A stretch of DNA of 64,000 nt from Candidatus Sulfotelmatobacter sp. (lineage in GTDB: Bacteria; Acidobacteriota; Terriglobia; Terriglobales; Acidobacteriaceae), in assembly GCA_036500765.1 (NCBI GenBank), contig DASYBM010000004.1, positions 1,116,001 through 1,180,000 on the forward strand, given 5' to 3'. Position numbers and translations under genes: made by a program. The notes beneath the pieces are model-generated. The model saw only the letters and a program-made list of their open reading frames with translations, did no database searches and was not told the origin of the DNA. Positions 1 to 10,125 of this stretch are shown one piece after another (within the stretch, counting starts at the first letter, position 1; each line of letters begins with the position of its first letter).

Positions 1-207
1 CTGCTGGCCGACTCGATCTTGACTCTGCCGCTCACGCCACCCAAACGACGCCTGGCAACGATTTTGTACTTCATTTACATTCTTCCGCTGATCGGACCGT
101 TCACGCGCTGGACGCATGTTCAGCTTTCGGTCATCGCGATGACGGCTGCGCTGTATTCAATCTGGAAGATTTCCCTCCGAGTTGAAGCTGTAGCCTCGAG
201 CGTATGA
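1..207 (+). CDS. C-terminal end of a membrane protein (partial)
   Basis: The frame is open from the first base of the window, so this is the last 68 or so residues of a gene that begins upstream, not a small gene starting at the TTG at 19. It shows two hydrophobic stretches (about residues 18-35 and 40-58) separated by a short Gly-Pro/Arg-Trp loop, then a short tail. It therefore ends in a pair of membrane helices. Nothing in it identifies a family. It converges with the esterase gene on the other strand, with only 14 bases between the two stop codons. Confidence 0.5.
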   Translation: MLADSILTLPLTPPKRRLATILYFIYILPLIGPFTRWTHVQLSVIAMTAALYSIWKISLRVEAVASSV

Positions 208-221
208 AGCGGGCCGGACGA

Positions 222-1109
222 TTATTCGTGCGTGCCATATAGAAATTTTAGCGCTTCCGGAAACCGCCGGGCCCATGCGGATTCGTGGTGCGTTGCAGCC
301 TCCTCGATCACCAACTTCAGTCGCGAATCGTCCAATCCTCCGCGCCCCAGGATCGCTGCCAACTCGCGCACGTCATCCACCATGCTCTGATCTTTATCCC
401 TGCGCCCGGCTTCGGCGCTTCCGGTCGCAAGGAAGACTCGTTCCGGCCATCGCTTCACGCCCCGACTCTGCCGAATCAACTGCCGGTTCGATGCCCACAG
501 CGAAGGACTCTCCAACAACAGTCGCCCAATCACTCCCGGACGTACCGTCGCCGTGTAAAGCGCGATCAGAGCCCCCAACGACGACCCGCCCAGTCCGGTA
601 TTCTCCGGCCCCTGGGCCACTCGGTAGTAGCGATTGATGAAGGGCATGACTTCCTTAAACAGAAAACTCGGATAGCGCGTGCCCTGTGCCCGCCACATGC
701 TGGGATGCAGCGAACGATGCGGCATGTACTCGCGAATGCGTTCCCGGCCGCTGTTATCCATGCCCACAATGATCATGGGAGGAACCGCGCCTTCGCGAAT
801 CAACCGGTCGGCGGTTTCATCCACCTGCCATTCCACGCCGTTAAAAGACGACGACGACTCGAAGAGATTCTGACCGTCATTCAGGTAGAGCGCCGGATAA
901 TGGCGTCCGGAACTCTCAGCCTCGTCATAGCCCGGAGGCAGCCATACCCGCAGGAATCGGGTATTCCGAAAAACCTGGCTGCGAAATTCATGCAGCCGCA
1001 AATCTCCCGTCGCCGACTGTGCGCGGATCACCTCGCCAGGCGCTGGCGAGCCATAACTTTCAGATTGCTCGATTTCTTCCATCCGGAAAAATGCCTTATC
1101 AGAATACAA
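222..1109 (-). CDS. Esterase, alpha/beta hydrolase (esterase D/PF00756-like)
   Basis: A 295-residue protein of the putative esterase family that includes enterochelin esterase and esterase D. Residues 50-80 hold the family opening (RVWLPPGY followed by YPALYLNDGQ). The nucleophile elbow GGSSLGA places the catalytic serine at residue 177, and the HH pair at 274-275 near the C terminus fits the catalytic histidine; an acid between them (near 240) would complete the triad. There is no signal peptide, so it is probably cytoplasmic. It lies 15 bases downstream of the VKOR gene on the same strand and may be co-transcribed with the disulfide pair. The substrate cannot be read from the sequence. Confidence 0.85.
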   Translation of the reverse strand: MYSDKAFFRMEEIEQSESYGSPAPGEVIRAQSATGDLRLHEFRSQVFRNTRFLRVWLPPGYDEAESSGRHYPALYLNDGQNLFESSSSFNGVEWQVDETADRLIREGAVPPMIIVGMDNSGRERIREYMPHRSLHPSMWRAQGTRYPSFLFKEVMPFINRYYRVAQGPENTGLGGSSLGALIALYTATVRPGVIGRLLLESPSLWASNRQLIRQSRGVKRWPERVFLATGSAEAGRRDKDQSMVDDVRELAAILGRGGLDDSRLKLVIEEAATHHESAWARRFPEALKFLYGTHE

Positions 1110-1124
1110 CGGCGCGGCTCTACT

Positions 1125-1574
1125 TCAGGCTCTCGGAAACTCACTCCGCACCTTCAATGCGATAGCGAGAAGGCAGATCAGAACAATCAGGAGTAGCGAG
1201 GTCAGGCACAGAACGCACCACGTCATCAACTCATACGCTTCGATGTACGTCAGATAAAGCGCAAAGGCCAGTCCTGCAATCGCCGTTCCCAGCAGCCGGT
1301 TTGGCGTCTCCGCGCGAGAGTTCCAGAAGGTAGCCAGCATGAACAGCACGCCGTAGCCCGCGACGCCGATCCCCGCCACCGGAATCCCTTCAATCGTTGA
1401 GTACTCGCTCCGGTTGACGATGTCGCAGCTGAATTTTTGGCCAAACTCGCAATACGCAGTTGCAGACTTAGCGTAGTGCCGCTCCAGCGATACGGCCGAC
1501 ACGACGACACCAGCGACCGACAAGACGGCGATGACTGCGAAGAGCATGCGATTGCGCGAAGCCGACACGGTCAT
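1125..1574 (-). CDS. Vitamin K epoxide reductase (VKOR) family membrane protein
   Basis: A 149-residue protein with four to five membrane helices. It has the VKOR signature: a loop cysteine pair (Cys42 and Cys50), a Ser/Thr just after it, and the membrane-embedded redox motif WCVLC (Cys120, Cys123). Bacterial VKORs reoxidise a periplasmic thioredoxin-like oxidase and pass the electrons to quinone, replacing DsbB. The gene overlaps the preceding thioredoxin-like gene by four bases (ATGA), which couples the two. In some bacteria VKOR and thioredoxin are fused; here they are separate, adjacent genes. Confidence 0.88.
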   Translation of the reverse strand: MTVSASRNRMLFAVIAVLSVAGVVVSAVSLERHYAKSATAYCEFGQKFSCDIVNRSEYSTIEGIPVAGIGVAGYGVLFMLATFWNSRAETPNRLLGTAIAGLAFALYLTYIEAYELMTWCVLCLTSLLLIVLICLLAIALKVRSEFPRA

Positions 1575-1999
1575 GGCAGGCTACAGCCGGTCTTATCGCT
1601 CAGCGCCTCCAGTGACAAAACTCCCTCATGCGGGGGATCGGTCCCGAACTGCCAACTGGGAAAGAGCTTCAGACCCGCGGCCTTGCATTCCGCCGTCTCT
1701 TCCGAGGTACCCTTCACCGCGCACTCTACATACGGCACGTAGTGGAACGCGTCGCCAAACATCGCTTTCTGGTCCAGACAATGCGGACAGTAGTAAAGTC
1801 CATACATTTTTGCATGCTTTGCCGCCAGACATTGTGCGAAAGCATCGTATTTATGATTTTGATAGCGCCGGTAGTAGCGGCCTCCTAAGAATGCTGCGGC
1901 CAACAGAATCAAGATAATGGCGTAGTTGCGAATCTTCTTCTTATCGCCGCTGGCCTCGGCGTCACGCTCGCCTTGCCGCTTTCGCCTTTCTTCAGACAT
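1571..1999 (-). CDS. Membrane-anchored thioredoxin-like protein with CPHC motif
   Basis: A 142-residue protein with a charged N-terminal cytoplasmic segment, one membrane helix (about residues 25-42), then a small extracytoplasmic domain containing Cys71-Pro-His-Cys74. CPHC is the DsbA-type active site, but the domain is much shorter than DsbA (about 95 residues) and resembles the thioredoxin-like domain fused to many bacterial VKORs. Additional cysteines follow. The likely role is the disulfide-donating partner of the VKOR encoded immediately downstream with a four-base overlap. The start is followed by a Lys/Arg-rich stretch consistent with an N-in anchor. Confidence 0.8.
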   Translation of the reverse strand: MSEERRKRQGERDAEASGDKKKIRNYAIILILLAAAFLGGRYYRRYQNHKYDAFAQCLAAKHAKMYGLYYCPHCLDQKAMFGDAFHYVPYVECAVKGTSEETAECKAAGLKLFPSWQFGTDPPHEGVLSLEALSDKTGCSLP

Positions 2000-2063
2000 G
2001 ATTCTTCCTTATATCATGCGCGTTCGACCCCGATTTTAAACGAGCCGATTTTGGACAGAACGA

Positions 2064-2990
2064 TCAAGCCACAACCTTCAACGCTCCCGGCAACACGTCC
2101 AGTTCTTCGCAATGCAGCGTCAGCACCTCGCCGTCGACCATTACGTCGACCGGCGCCTCGAGATTGAATTCAATGTGCGACGCGCTCTTGCGCTCGGCCA
2201 GCGGATGTTGAATATGCGTCCCGTCATACAACCGCGGCAAATTGCGGATCAGCCCCAGTCGACCAATGGGCCCCCAGCGAACGTATTCAACCAAACCATC
2301 GTTAATCTCGGCGTTGGGCGCAATCATCATCGTCCCACCCGTGAACTTGCTGTTGTTAAAACTAAGGAAGAGGCAGCGCCGCTCATCGAAACCCTCTTTA
2401 CCCTCGACGCGAACCGGAAACGGCCGGCGATGAAAACGCGACAAAGTCAGAAAAATCGATGTCAGATATCCCAACTCGCCCCAATCGCTGAAACGCCGCG
2501 CCCGCAGCGTGGCCACATCTGCCGCAAAACCCATACTCAACAAATTGATGAAATAAATTACGCCGTCGCGATGCCGCAAACGCATCACGTCGCAGTCCCG
2601 CGACTTGCCAGCCAGCAGAGACTCGATGCCGTGTTCCACGCCGCGATGACTGAAGTCGCGCAGAAAAGAATTTCCCGTGCCCAGAGGCAGAAACGCCAGC
2701 ATCGGACGCTCTTCTCCCCGCTCTACGCCCGGTATCCCGCCCAGCGCCTGCGGATACAACCCGTTCACGATTTCATACGAAGTGCCATCTCCGCCGACCG
2801 CTATAAACTTCCGGACGCCTCTTCGATACGCATCGCGAGCCATCTCCGTTGCCTGCCCCGGCCTGCTGGTCTCGCTCAATATGACTTCAATGCCGCCTGC
2901 TCGTAACCGCTCCAGCGCGGGGCCGAGCAGTTTACGGCTGCGCCCACCACCCGCCGCCGGATTCACAATCGCAAGATAAGTGGTCCCCAC
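2064..2990 (-). CDS. Diacylglycerol/sphingoid-type lipid kinase (DAGK catalytic family)
   Basis: About 308 residues. The DAGK catalytic fold is clear: NPAAGGG (residues 10-16), the nucleotide-binding GGDGT (66-70) and LGTGNSF (103-109), then a beta-rich C-terminal domain ending with a D-V-M-V-D-G-E turn typical of YegS/DgkB-type kinases. These enzymes phosphorylate diacylglycerol, ceramide-like or related lipids at the membrane. I chose the GTG at 2990, one base after the stop of the upstream ligase, because the conserved fold begins almost at once; the ATG at 3032 would add 14 atypical residues and overlap the ligase by 41 bases. As last gene of the lipid-type cluster it may act on the cluster product. 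Confidence 0.82.
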   Translation of the reverse strand: MGTTYLAIVNPAAGGGRSRKLLGPALERLRAGGIEVILSETSRPGQATEMARDAYRRGVRKFIAVGGDGTSYEIVNGLYPQALGGIPGVERGEERPMLAFLPLGTGNSFLRDFSHRGVEHGIESLLAGKSRDCDVMRLRHRDGVIYFINLLSMGFAADVATLRARRFSDWGELGYLTSIFLTLSRFHRRPFPVRVEGKEGFDERRCLFLSFNNSKFTGGTMMIAPNAEINDGLVEYVRWGPIGRLGLIRNLPRLYDGTHIQHPLAERKSASHIEFNLEAPVDVMVDGEVLTLHCEELDVLPGALKVVA

Positions 2991-2991
2991 G

Positions 2992-4701
2992 TTACAGTTG
3001 CACCACGGCCGTCCGCTCCGCCGACCTTCCAATCTCCTCCGCCAGCCCTTGTCGCTTGATTTTCATCGAGGCGGTCCGCGGAAAGTCCTTCTCCCAGATC
3101 AAATATCCCCCCACCCGCTTGAAGTCAGGCAGTCGCCGATTTCGCATTACTATATCTTCCAGCAACTGATTGTCGAACTTCTGATTCTGCTCCAGCCGCA
3201 AGATGAAGACCAGGCTCTCCCCCCCGAGTTCCTTCTTCGGCCAGATATAGTTTGCCGCAAACACCGCATATTCTTTGACCGGCATTCCCTCGAAAGCGTT
3301 TTCTATATCTTCGGGATAAATATTCTTCCCGCCCTCGGTGACGATCATATTTTTCTTGCGCCCCAGCAGTTGCAGATGTCCACTGCCGTCAAACCGGCCC
3401 AGATCGCCCGTCAGCAGCCAGCCATCGACGATCGTCTCCAGCGTAAGCTCGGGATCGTCGAGGTAGTGCGACATCACCGTCTTGCTGCGCGCCGCCACTT
3501 CCCCGACGCCCTCCGCATCCGGATTCAGAATCCGCAGCTCAACTCCCGGCAGGGGCTTGCCGACAGTATCGGCGCGAAATGGTTTAAGATCGTTGAGCGT
3601 CAGCGCAGTTCCCGCCTCCGTAAGCCCGTAACCATTCACTACTGGAATGCCGAGATCGTAAAAGAACTGCATGGTCGAAGGCTCCATGAAAGCGCCGCCT
3701 GTGATCAGCGCCAGCACTTCACCGCCAAAACCGCGATGCACATTCGAAAGCAGCATGCGGCTCAGCTTCACATTCGGCCGGCGGTGCGTCAGCGCCCGGT
3801 TAGTCGCGATCATCGCATTCAGAAATGCCCGCTTCCACGCTGGCAACTCGTCGAACTTAGCGCGCAGTCCGCGTTCCAGATTCTTCACGATCATGGGCAC
3901 CAGCGACACATAGGCGATGCGATAGCGCACAAAAGCATCGCGCACAAACTCCGGACGCAGCGTGCGCAAGTGCACCACGCAAGCTCCGCACACAAACGGA
4001 CCGATGAAGCCCACCATAAAATCGATGGCATGATTGGTCGGCAGAATACTCAAGTACCGCACTCCCGGCCAAAACGGATACCACGCGGTCAGCGCCCGGC
4101 ACTGCTCCAGATAATTTTCGTGAGTCAGCACGCAGCCTTTCGGTCGCCCGCCCGTTCCCGACGAATAAACGATGCATGCGACATCATCCTTCTGGCGCAT
4201 GACGAAGTCAGGGGCGCCCCTGCGCTTGAAATCTTCCCACCGAAACGCGCCCGCCAGATCCACGCCCAGTGGAGCCTCGGTCACGAGCACAATACTGGTG
4301 GCAATTTTCTGGAACTCGGCTGACTCCATGATCGCGCGCCACAAATGGTACTCAATGACCAGCACCTTGGCCTTGGAGTGAGCCAGCAGTTGCAGGTGCT
4401 CGGCCGCTGTGAGCTTGTAGTCCAGCGGCACCAGCACTCCGCCACAATAAAAAACCGCATACGCCGAGATCAGCCATTTCGACTGATTCGTCATGATGAT
4501 GGCGGCGCGGTCTCCGGCGTCGAAGTCTGCATCCTCCAGCGCGCGCGCCAAAGGAAGCGAGATCTCTTTGAAATCCGAATACGTCAGGCGTACTTTTTCA
4601 CGATCGCGGTCCGCCTCAATCAGGCAGACCTCAGACGAGAATCGATCCAGTGCCTCGCGCAACGCTGCGCCTAGACATGTGTATTGGCGGAGATCAAGCA
4701 T
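2992..4701 (-). CDS. AMP-forming acyl-CoA/acyl-ACP synthetase (first ligase)
   Basis: A 569-residue member of the ANL (AMP-binding) superfamily. Visible core motifs are the P-loop-like [11 protein letters not shown] (179-189), YGLTE (358-362), TGDLG (431-435) and the hinge region [18 protein letters not shown] around 447-464. The C-terminal lysine region is present (T-A-S-M-K-I-K-R near 550). Such enzymes activate a carboxylic acid, usually a fatty acid, as an acyl-AMP and transfer it to CoA or to an acyl carrier protein. The neighbouring stand-alone ACP gene, 80 bases upstream, makes acyl-ACP loading a reasonable inference. Substrate chain length cannot be read. Confidence 0.88.
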   Translation of the reverse strand: MLDLRQYTCLGAALREALDRFSSEVCLIEADRDREKVRLTYSDFKEISLPLARALEDADFDAGDRAAIIMTNQSKWLISAYAVFYCGGVLVPLDYKLTAAEHLQLLAHSKAKVLVIEYHLWRAIMESAEFQKIATSIVLVTEAPLGVDLAGAFRWEDFKRRGAPDFVMRQKDDVACIVYSSGTGGRPKGCVLTHENYLEQCRALTAWYPFWPGVRYLSILPTNHAIDFMVGFIGPFVCGACVVHLRTLRPEFVRDAFVRYRIAYVSLVPMIVKNLERGLRAKFDELPAWKRAFLNAMIATNRALTHRRPNVKLSRMLLSNVHRGFGGEVLALITGGAFMEPSTMQFFYDLGIPVVNGYGLTEAGTALTLNDLKPFRADTVGKPLPGVELRILNPDAEGVGEVAARSKTVMSHYLDDPELTLETIVDGWLLTGDLGRFDGSGHLQLLGRKKNMIVTEGGKNIYPEDIENAFEGMPVKEYAVFAANYIWPKKELGGESLVFILRLEQNQKFDNQLLEDIVMRNRRLPDFKRVGGYLIWEKDFPRTASMKIKRQGLAEEIGRSAERTAVVQL

Positions 4702-4781
4702 AGGTTGCGCACCAGAATATGAAGCATCCTGCGATGTGCCTTTGCCATCGACAATCGAAAATTAAAAATAAAGAATGAAGG

Positions 4782-5024
4782 TCACAGCCGGGCCTGAATC
4801 TTCGCGGCCAGCGTGCGGAAATCGCTCACTCCCTGCAGTTCGTAATCCGGCAACTCGACGTGGAAGTGATGTTCCAGCTTGGTGAGCAGATCCAGCGTCT
4901 GCAGGCTGTCGATCCCGAGCGCCTTGAAGAAGTCATCGTCAGGAGACAACTTATGGCGCGGCACGTTGAAGTGGGCCGCAGCTAGCGTGAGTATCTCGTC
5001 CAGCGTTTTTTCAGCGGTTTCCAT
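4782..5024 (-). CDS. Acyl carrier protein
   Basis: An 80-residue protein with the four-helix ACP pattern and the phosphopantetheine site G-I-D-S-L (Ser40). It differs from the housekeeping AcpP in the residues around the site and in its context: it lies between an enoyl-CoA hydratase gene and an AMP-forming ligase gene rather than in a fab operon. It probably carries an acyl intermediate for the enzymes of this cluster. It starts 26 bases after the hydratase stop. Confidence 0.85.
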   Translation of the reverse strand: METAEKTLDEILTLAAAHFNVPRHKLSPDDDFFKALGIDSLQTLDLLTKLEHHFHVELPDYELQGVSDFRTLAAKIQARL

Positions 5025-5050
5025 AAGCAGTTATTCTAATTCACCTTGCT

Positions 5051-5878
5051 TTACGGCAGATAGGGCTGCGCGTCGCTGCTTTCTACAAACTTCTTCAACC
5101 CGGCCTGCACCACCGGCCGCGGAAATAGCTCACAGAAAATGTCGATCTCCCGGCGCAATTCGTCGCGCGGAATTGGCTTGATGAACTGCTTGGCCCGGGC
5201 CGCGGTCTCGCGGTCGAACTTGCTTATCTGCGCGGCCATGGCTCGCGCTGCATGCAATGCCTCGCCCTCCGCAACCACCTGACTGACCAGTCCGATTTGC
5301 TGCGCCTTAGTAGCGTTGAAACTGCGCCCCGTCAGCAGCAGGTCACGAACCACCGCATTCCCTAAATCCCGCTTCAGCCGTGGGACTCCGCCGAAACCAG
5401 GAATCAATCCCAAGCGCAACTCAGGAAAACAAAAGCGAGCCATTTTGTCAGCGACGATCAAATCACACACCAGGGCGAGCTCGAATCCTCCGCCAAAAGT
5501 CACTCCGTGAACGGCGGCAATGGTAGTCAGCGACGCCGAGTCGATCCGATTCAAGGCGCGGTGAATGCGTTCCAGAAAATCGCGCACGCCATCGACGGCC
5601 CGATCCTTCTCCATCCCCAGCGACCGCTCATAAAGTTCTCGCAGGTCGGCGCCGGCACAGAAACCCGCTTTCAACTCGCTGTGGAGAATCAGCGCATGCG
5701 CGCCCTTCTCCAAGTCATTCAGCGCCTCTACGAATCTCTCCAGTTCTCCCAGCGACAGCGACCCGATTTCGTTGAGCGGCGCACGATGCAGCCCCAGCTC
5801 AATGACGCCGTTCGTCAGACTCCACGACAGCGCCTGCCCGACAAAATGTGCGTCGCTCAATCGAGTCGATTCCCCCAA
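5051..5878 (-). CDS. Enoyl-CoA hydratase/isomerase family protein
   Basis: A 275-residue crotonase-fold protein. Oxyanion-hole segments are seen at FCAGADL (73-79) and HGVTFGGGFEL (124-134). Both acidic positions used by true hydratases are kept: Glu133 in GGGFE and Glu153 in PELRLG. So hydration of an enoyl thioester is plausible, though isomerases share part of this pattern. It follows the second ligase gene by nine bases and precedes the acyl carrier protein gene, so the acyl substrate may be ACP-bound. The N-terminal 15 residues are variable. Confidence 0.83.
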   Translation of the reverse strand: MGESTRLSDAHFVGQALSWSLTNGVIELGLHRAPLNEIGSLSLGELERFVEALNDLEKGAHALILHSELKAGFCAGADLRELYERSLGMEKDRAVDGVRDFLERIHRALNRIDSASLTTIAAVHGVTFGGGFELALVCDLIVADKMARFCFPELRLGLIPGFGGVPRLKRDLGNAVVRDLLLTGRSFNATKAQQIGLVSQVVAEGEALHAARAMAAQISKFDRETAARAKQFIKPIPRDELRREIDIFCELFPRPVVQAGLKKFVESSDAQPYLP

Positions 5879-5887
5879 ATCTTCTAT

Positions 5888-7552
5888 CTAAACCGCCTGT
5901 TTCACCCGGTACATATCTTCGATCTCATTCTTCATAAGCGACGAAATCAAATCTCGCTTAACCTTCCCGTTCGCCGTGAGCATCCCATTCTCAATCGAAA
6001 ACGGCTCTGGGCGCAGGCAAAAGGCCCGTACTTGCTTATAATGCGGAAGTGCCGCGCTCGCCGCGTCGAGCGCGGCTTGCACCTGTTCGCTCGAGACGCT
6101 CCCTGTGACGATCGCCGCAAGATATCCGCGGCCGTTGCCCACAACAACCACGTGTTGAGCGCCGGGAAGGTGCCGCAAAAGTTCGTCCTCAATAGTTTCC
6201 GGCGCGATCTTGTGCCCAGACCCGAGAACGATCAGATTCTTCAGTCGCCCTACGATGCGCCAGTTTCCGGAAACGTCCTTCTCGCCCTGATCGCCGGTGT
6301 GAAACCATCCATCGCGCAGCGCCTCCGCCGTCTGTTGCGGACGGTTCCAGTATCCAGGAAACACGTTCGGCCCGCGCACGACAATTTCTTCATTTTCGCC
6401 CAAACTCATCTCCATGCCGTCAACCGCAGGCCCGACGCGCCCCGGCACAACATAGTTAGGATCGTCCATGGTACAGATGCCGGTCGTCTCGGTCAGTCCG
6501 TAGACCTGAAGCACGGGAATGCCAAGCATGCTGAAATAATCTTGCGTCTCTGGCGCAAGCGGCGCAGATCCGCAGATCAGGGCTTTTAGATTCGCGCCAA
6601 CCATCTTTTTGCGAATCGCGGGAAAGACTATCACGTGAGCTAACCACAGCCAGATGGCATCGCCAGCTTGAGCCCGATTTTCTTTACGCCGGGTTCGCGC
6701 CGCCTTGGCTCGCGAATAAATTGCCTGCGCCACTCCGCCCTTTTGCGCAATCTGTTCGTCCACGCCGCGCCGCATGCGCTCCAGCAACTGCGGCACATTC
6801 AGAAAATAGTGTGGAGCCGTTGCGATAATATCCCCGGCAATCTTCGTCAGATCAGTGTTCAACGTAATCAGACTACCGCGCAACAGGAAGGTAAGCACCG
6901 CAATCCACGAGGCGCAAAAGCTCAACGGCAAATAATGAAAAACGCTGTCCTGGCCGATTCGGCCGCCCATCAATAAATCCAGCCTCGCCGATGTGCAGCC
7001 CAGCATGAATCCAACATTCGCTGCCGTAAGCACCACGCCCTTCGCCTCGCCCGACGTGCCCGACGTATAAATAATGGTGACCGCGTCGTCATCGCGCACT
7101 TGCGGGCGATCGAGCGCAACTCCGTCGCCCCCCGCAAAAACTTCGTCTACCAGAACATGCGGAGGCGCCTCGTTCCAGTTCGGACCCGCCCAGCTCTGCC
7201 GGATTCCATCGCGCAGTCCTGCATCGCCACAGCAGACCAGCGACGGCGTGCTGTCTTTTATGATCGCGACCAGCTCTGCCGGAGCCTGACGGAAATAGAG
7301 CGGAACAACGATTAGTCCCTCGGCCATCGCCGCCAAATCGAGCGCAATCCAGCGCACGCTGTTCGCCGCCAGCAGACCAAGCCGGTCGCCATTCTTCAAA
7401 CCCCGCGCGGCGAGAAACGTCCGTGCCTTGCGAATCAACTCCAGCATTTCGCCGCCGGTGACACCAACGAATTCTCCGTTGCGAATTTCCCGCAGCACGG
7501 GACTATCCGCGGCTGTCTTCAGTTGCGAAAAGATTTCGCCGATAAATGGCAT
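5888..7552 (-). CDS. AMP-forming acyl-CoA synthetase (second ligase)
   Basis: A 554-residue ANL-superfamily enzyme related to long-chain acyl-CoA synthetases. It has TSGTSGEAKG about residue 160, YGLTE about 350, TGDQG about 415 and the C-terminal ANGKVKR lysine motif. It is not a recent duplicate of the first ligase in this cluster: lengths and motif spelling differ, and the fit is closer to FadD15-type enzymes. Two distinct ligases in one cluster suggest either two different acyl substrates or one CoA-loading and one ACP-loading enzyme. The gene begins 33 bases after the stop of the pyruvyl-transferase family gene. Confidence 0.87.
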   Translation of the reverse strand: MPFIGEIFSQLKTAADSPVLREIRNGEFVGVTGGEMLELIRKARTFLAARGLKNGDRLGLLAANSVRWIALDLAAMAEGLIVVPLYFRQAPAELVAIIKDSTPSLVCCGDAGLRDGIRQSWAGPNWNEAPPHVLVDEVFAGGDGVALDRPQVRDDDAVTIIYTSGTSGEAKGVVLTAANVGFMLGCTSARLDLLMGGRIGQDSVFHYLPLSFCASWIAVLTFLLRGSLITLNTDLTKIAGDIIATAPHYFLNVPQLLERMRRGVDEQIAQKGGVAQAIYSRAKAARTRRKENRAQAGDAIWLWLAHVIVFPAIRKKMVGANLKALICGSAPLAPETQDYFSMLGIPVLQVYGLTETTGICTMDDPNYVVPGRVGPAVDGMEMSLGENEEIVVRGPNVFPGYWNRPQQTAEALRDGWFHTGDQGEKDVSGNWRIVGRLKNLIVLGSGHKIAPETIEDELLRHLPGAQHVVVVGNGRGYLAAIVTGSVSSEQVQAALDAASAALPHYKQVRAFCLRPEPFSIENGMLTANGKVKRDLISSLMKNEIEDMYRVKQAV

Positions 7553-7585
7553 GAAATTGCAATGACACAGAGACGCGCCCGCGAA

Positions 7586-8995
7586 TCAGCTATACGCCGC
7601 CACCAACTGCCGCAGCGAATCGTTCATCGGCGGCAGATAATCCTCCCAACTCCAGTCGCCGTGGCGCGTGGTGAACTCGGGATATCGCCGCTGCACTTCT
7701 TCTTCAAACAAAACTCCCATGCGCGCCATCACTTTCAGATTCTTCACGACGGTGCGGGCGATGCCATTTGCAACGCGCTCACCCTCGGTCGCCAATGTTT
7801 CCAGTGCCGCCAGCAACTTCTGTTCGAGATCGGGATCATCCACCGTCATCAGCAATTCAGGATGCCCACGCTCGCGCATCAGATTGCGAATGCGCTCATC
7901 CATAGTGATACCTGCCGAAGGCACCAGCGCAGGCATCGACGTCACAATTCCGTGATAGCGCGACGACGCCATCATGTGGCACGCCCGCAGAATGCTCACC
8001 AGTTCATACATGTTGTACTGATCGGAAGTCAGCACGGGCACGCCGCCAAGTTTCTCGGAGATAGAATTGGCTGGGCGCGCGTCCAGGCGCTCCGTCGCCG
8101 CCAGAATCACAAAAACATTCCGCTTTTTGCGAAACGTATCAACGGCGTTCGCAATCGAATTCAGGTAATGCTCCAGCGCCCGATCGGCGTCCGGTCCCGA
8201 GTTATGAAAGTATGGTCCGCGATAATGGCTTTTTTTGTACGCCCCGGTCAGGCTGTGCAGCGCGGCTTTCGCCACCGACGCTTTCACCGGCCACTCAAAC
8301 GGATTGATCGGACACACGACCAGCACCGGTGTGCGCCCGTCCCACCCGACCTGCCGCAAAATACCCTGGCCATAATTCGCGGGCCGCGGCTCGAACGTCC
8401 ACGCCGTATCCGTCCCCAGTTCCGTCGGCACGCCCAATTCGCGCAACAGTGTGCGCGACTCTTCATTGCGTGTAATCACCAGCGAATTCTTGCAGTAGCG
8501 TCCACACATCTTGGCCAGCAGCGGATCCATCTGCCCGGCTTCCGCGCCATACCCCACGGAAAGTTTGTTCTCGACGGCCGCGATTCCAAGCGATCCAATC
8601 ATCATCGCAGTCAGCGCATTCGCGAACTTGCTCTTGAACATCGAGCCTTCGCACGCCACCACCCCGTGATGCCGTGGAACCTCGTCCGACAAGAACGGCG
8701 GAAAAATATCCGGCAGATGCACCTGCTTCGTGCCGTCGAAATATCCCTTCGAGAATTCGAAGTTCTGGCTCATCACGCTGAGTTCCACCCGCTCTGCTCC
8801 CAGAATGTGCCGAATCTGCCGCAGCATTTCGTCGACTCGCACATCCGATCCCATGTTGCGCGTGCCGTTATATCCGGCGAACAATAGCTTCAGTTTTTCC
8901 CCGGGCTGCCAGGGCTTGTTTCCGCCTAGCATCCATCGCACCTTCGCCCGCTCGATGTTGCCGCTCACCCACGCTTCTAAAAATAAATCCATCAT
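7586..8995 (-). CDS. Polysaccharide pyruvyl transferase family protein
   Basis: A 469-residue protein with the PF04230 pattern: [15 protein letters not shown] near residues 34-48 (the G-x-x-N-x-G-D-like opening), a central segment with [18 protein letters not shown], then [13 protein letters not shown], and a C-terminal [18 protein letters not shown] that matches the conserved R-x-H motif of the family. Members transfer pyruvyl ketals to sugars or have divergent roles. It overlaps the preceding reductase gene by four bases, so it belongs to the lipid-type cluster; modification of a glycolipid head group is only an inference. Confidence 0.8.
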   Translation of the reverse strand: MMDLFLEAWVSGNIERAKVRWMLGGNKPWQPGEKLKLLFAGYNGTRNMGSDVRVDEMLRQIRHILGAERVELSVMSQNFEFSKGYFDGTKQVHLPDIFPPFLSDEVPRHHGVVACEGSMFKSKFANALTAMMIGSLGIAAVENKLSVGYGAEAGQMDPLLAKMCGRYCKNSLVITRNEESRTLLRELGVPTELGTDTAWTFEPRPANYGQGILRQVGWDGRTPVLVVCPINPFEWPVKASVAKAALHSLTGAYKKSHYRGPYFHNSGPDADRALEHYLNSIANAVDTFRKKRNVFVILAATERLDARPANSISEKLGGVPVLTSDQYNMYELVSILRACHMMASSRYHGIVTSMPALVPSAGITMDERIRNLMRERGHPELLMTVDDPDLEQKLLAALETLATEGERVANGIARTVVKNLKVMARMGVLFEEEVQRRYPEFTTRHGDWSWEDYLPPMNDSLRQLVAAYS

Positions 8996-10125
8996 GCGGC
9001 ATTCCCTCCCGCGGCGGCGGGCCAGGGCTTGTAAGGATACTCAAAATTATTTTCGCGGCTGAACTTCAACAACGAGAAACTGTACTGCGAAAACGGAACC
9101 GGCCTCCGCCCCAACTCAGAAGTCACCCGCGTATTGTCGAACACTGTGTTCCACACCAGATAGGGCATGAACACTTTCAGCAACGAAGCCCCTTTCGCCA
9201 CCGCTCCCTTGCGATTCGAGAGAAAGTTGACCGAACCGGCAAACGGCTTCTCCGCAAACGGAAGAAACACCGGTCCGCGCTTCTGCTGCGCCGCGGCCAG
9301 TGCGGTCGTCAACTCGCGGAACGTCTGCGACCCCGTCCCCGACGATAGATGATACGTATCAAACTTCGGCTGGTCTTTCTGGTGCAGCGCAGCAATCGCA
9401 TCGGCCACAAAATCCACATTCACAATATCAATCTTGTCCGAGGCCCGAAACGGCAACGCCGGCAAGCCCGCCAGGAACACGAACGCCCGGACCATATCGA
9501 ATTGCGTCGTCTCCGCCTGCCGGCTGTCGCCCAGCACAATACTGGGCCGGAAAATTGTTTTCGGAGTATCCGGCAGTAACACACGCGCCATGTGTTCACA
9601 AAACTTTTTCGTACGCGCGTAAGGATCGTAATCCGACCGGTCCCACTCGATCGCCCGGTCCTCGCTCACCACTTCATTTTGCCGCTTGCCCGCCACCGCC
9701 ACCGTGCTCACTTCGCTGAAACGCCGCAGCCCGTGATAATGCTCCGCATGGCGCGCCAGCGTCAGCACTTCAAGCGTGCCACGCAGGTTCACGTTCAAGC
9801 AACTCTTCTCCGACTTTCGATTCAGCGACGCCGCGCAGTGAATCACCGAATCGGTCGTGTGTACCAGGCGATCGTATTCATCGCGATTCAAGCCGAAGCC
9901 GGAAGACGTCAGATCCCCAACAAACACGCGCACCTTGGTCTGCATGAATTCATAGAATCGCGGGAAGTCCAGATGCAATTGCAACGCGCGCCACAACCGC
10001 AACTGCGCTTCCTGCGGATCACGCGCGCGCACCAGCACGTTCAAGGCCGCGCCATGTGTATCCAGCAGATTGGCAGCAACATGCGCGCCGATGTATCCGG
10101 TCGACCCGGTCAGGAATATCGCCAC
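8992..10125 (-). CDS. SDR/thioester-reductase-like NAD(P)-binding protein
   Basis: A 377-residue extended-SDR protein of the NAD_binding_4 (thioester reductase, male-sterility) type. It begins with the Rossmann motif [10 protein letters not shown] (residues 4-13), has an internal [10 protein letters not shown] segment and HCAASLN, and the catalytic YARTK with Lys four residues after Tyr. Such domains reduce acyl thioesters to aldehydes or alcohols, or epimerise sugars. It overlaps the upstream acyl reductase by 16 bases and the downstream pyruvyl-transferase family gene by four bases, so the three are translationally linked. Confidence 0.8.
   Translation of the reverse strand: MAIFLTGSTGYIGAHVAANLLDTHGAALNVLVRARDPQEAQLRLWRALQLHLDFPRFYEFMQTKVRVFVGDLTSSGFGLNRDEYDRLVHTTDSVIHCAASLNRKSEKSCLNVNLRGTLEVLTLARHAEHYHGLRRFSEVSTVAVAGKRQNEVVSEDRAIEWDRSDYDPYARTKKFCEHMARVLLPDTPKTIFRPSIVLGDSRQAETTQFDMVRAFVFLAGLPALPFRASDKIDIVNVDFVADAIAALHQKDQPKFDTYHLSSGTGSQTFRELTTALAAAQQKRGPVFLPFAEKPFAGSVNFLSNRKGAVAKGASLLKVFMPYLVWNTVFDNTRVTSELGRRPVPFSQYSFSLLKFSRENNFEYPYKPWPAAAGGNAA

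Noticed and set aside
2980-4323. Plus-strand frame of 447 codons
   Set aside because: Antisense to the first acyl ligase, basic and His-rich, no domain recognised.
7523-8887. Plus-strand frame of 454 codons
   Set aside because: Antisense to the pyruvyl-transferase family gene; composition typical of a GC-rich antisense shadow.
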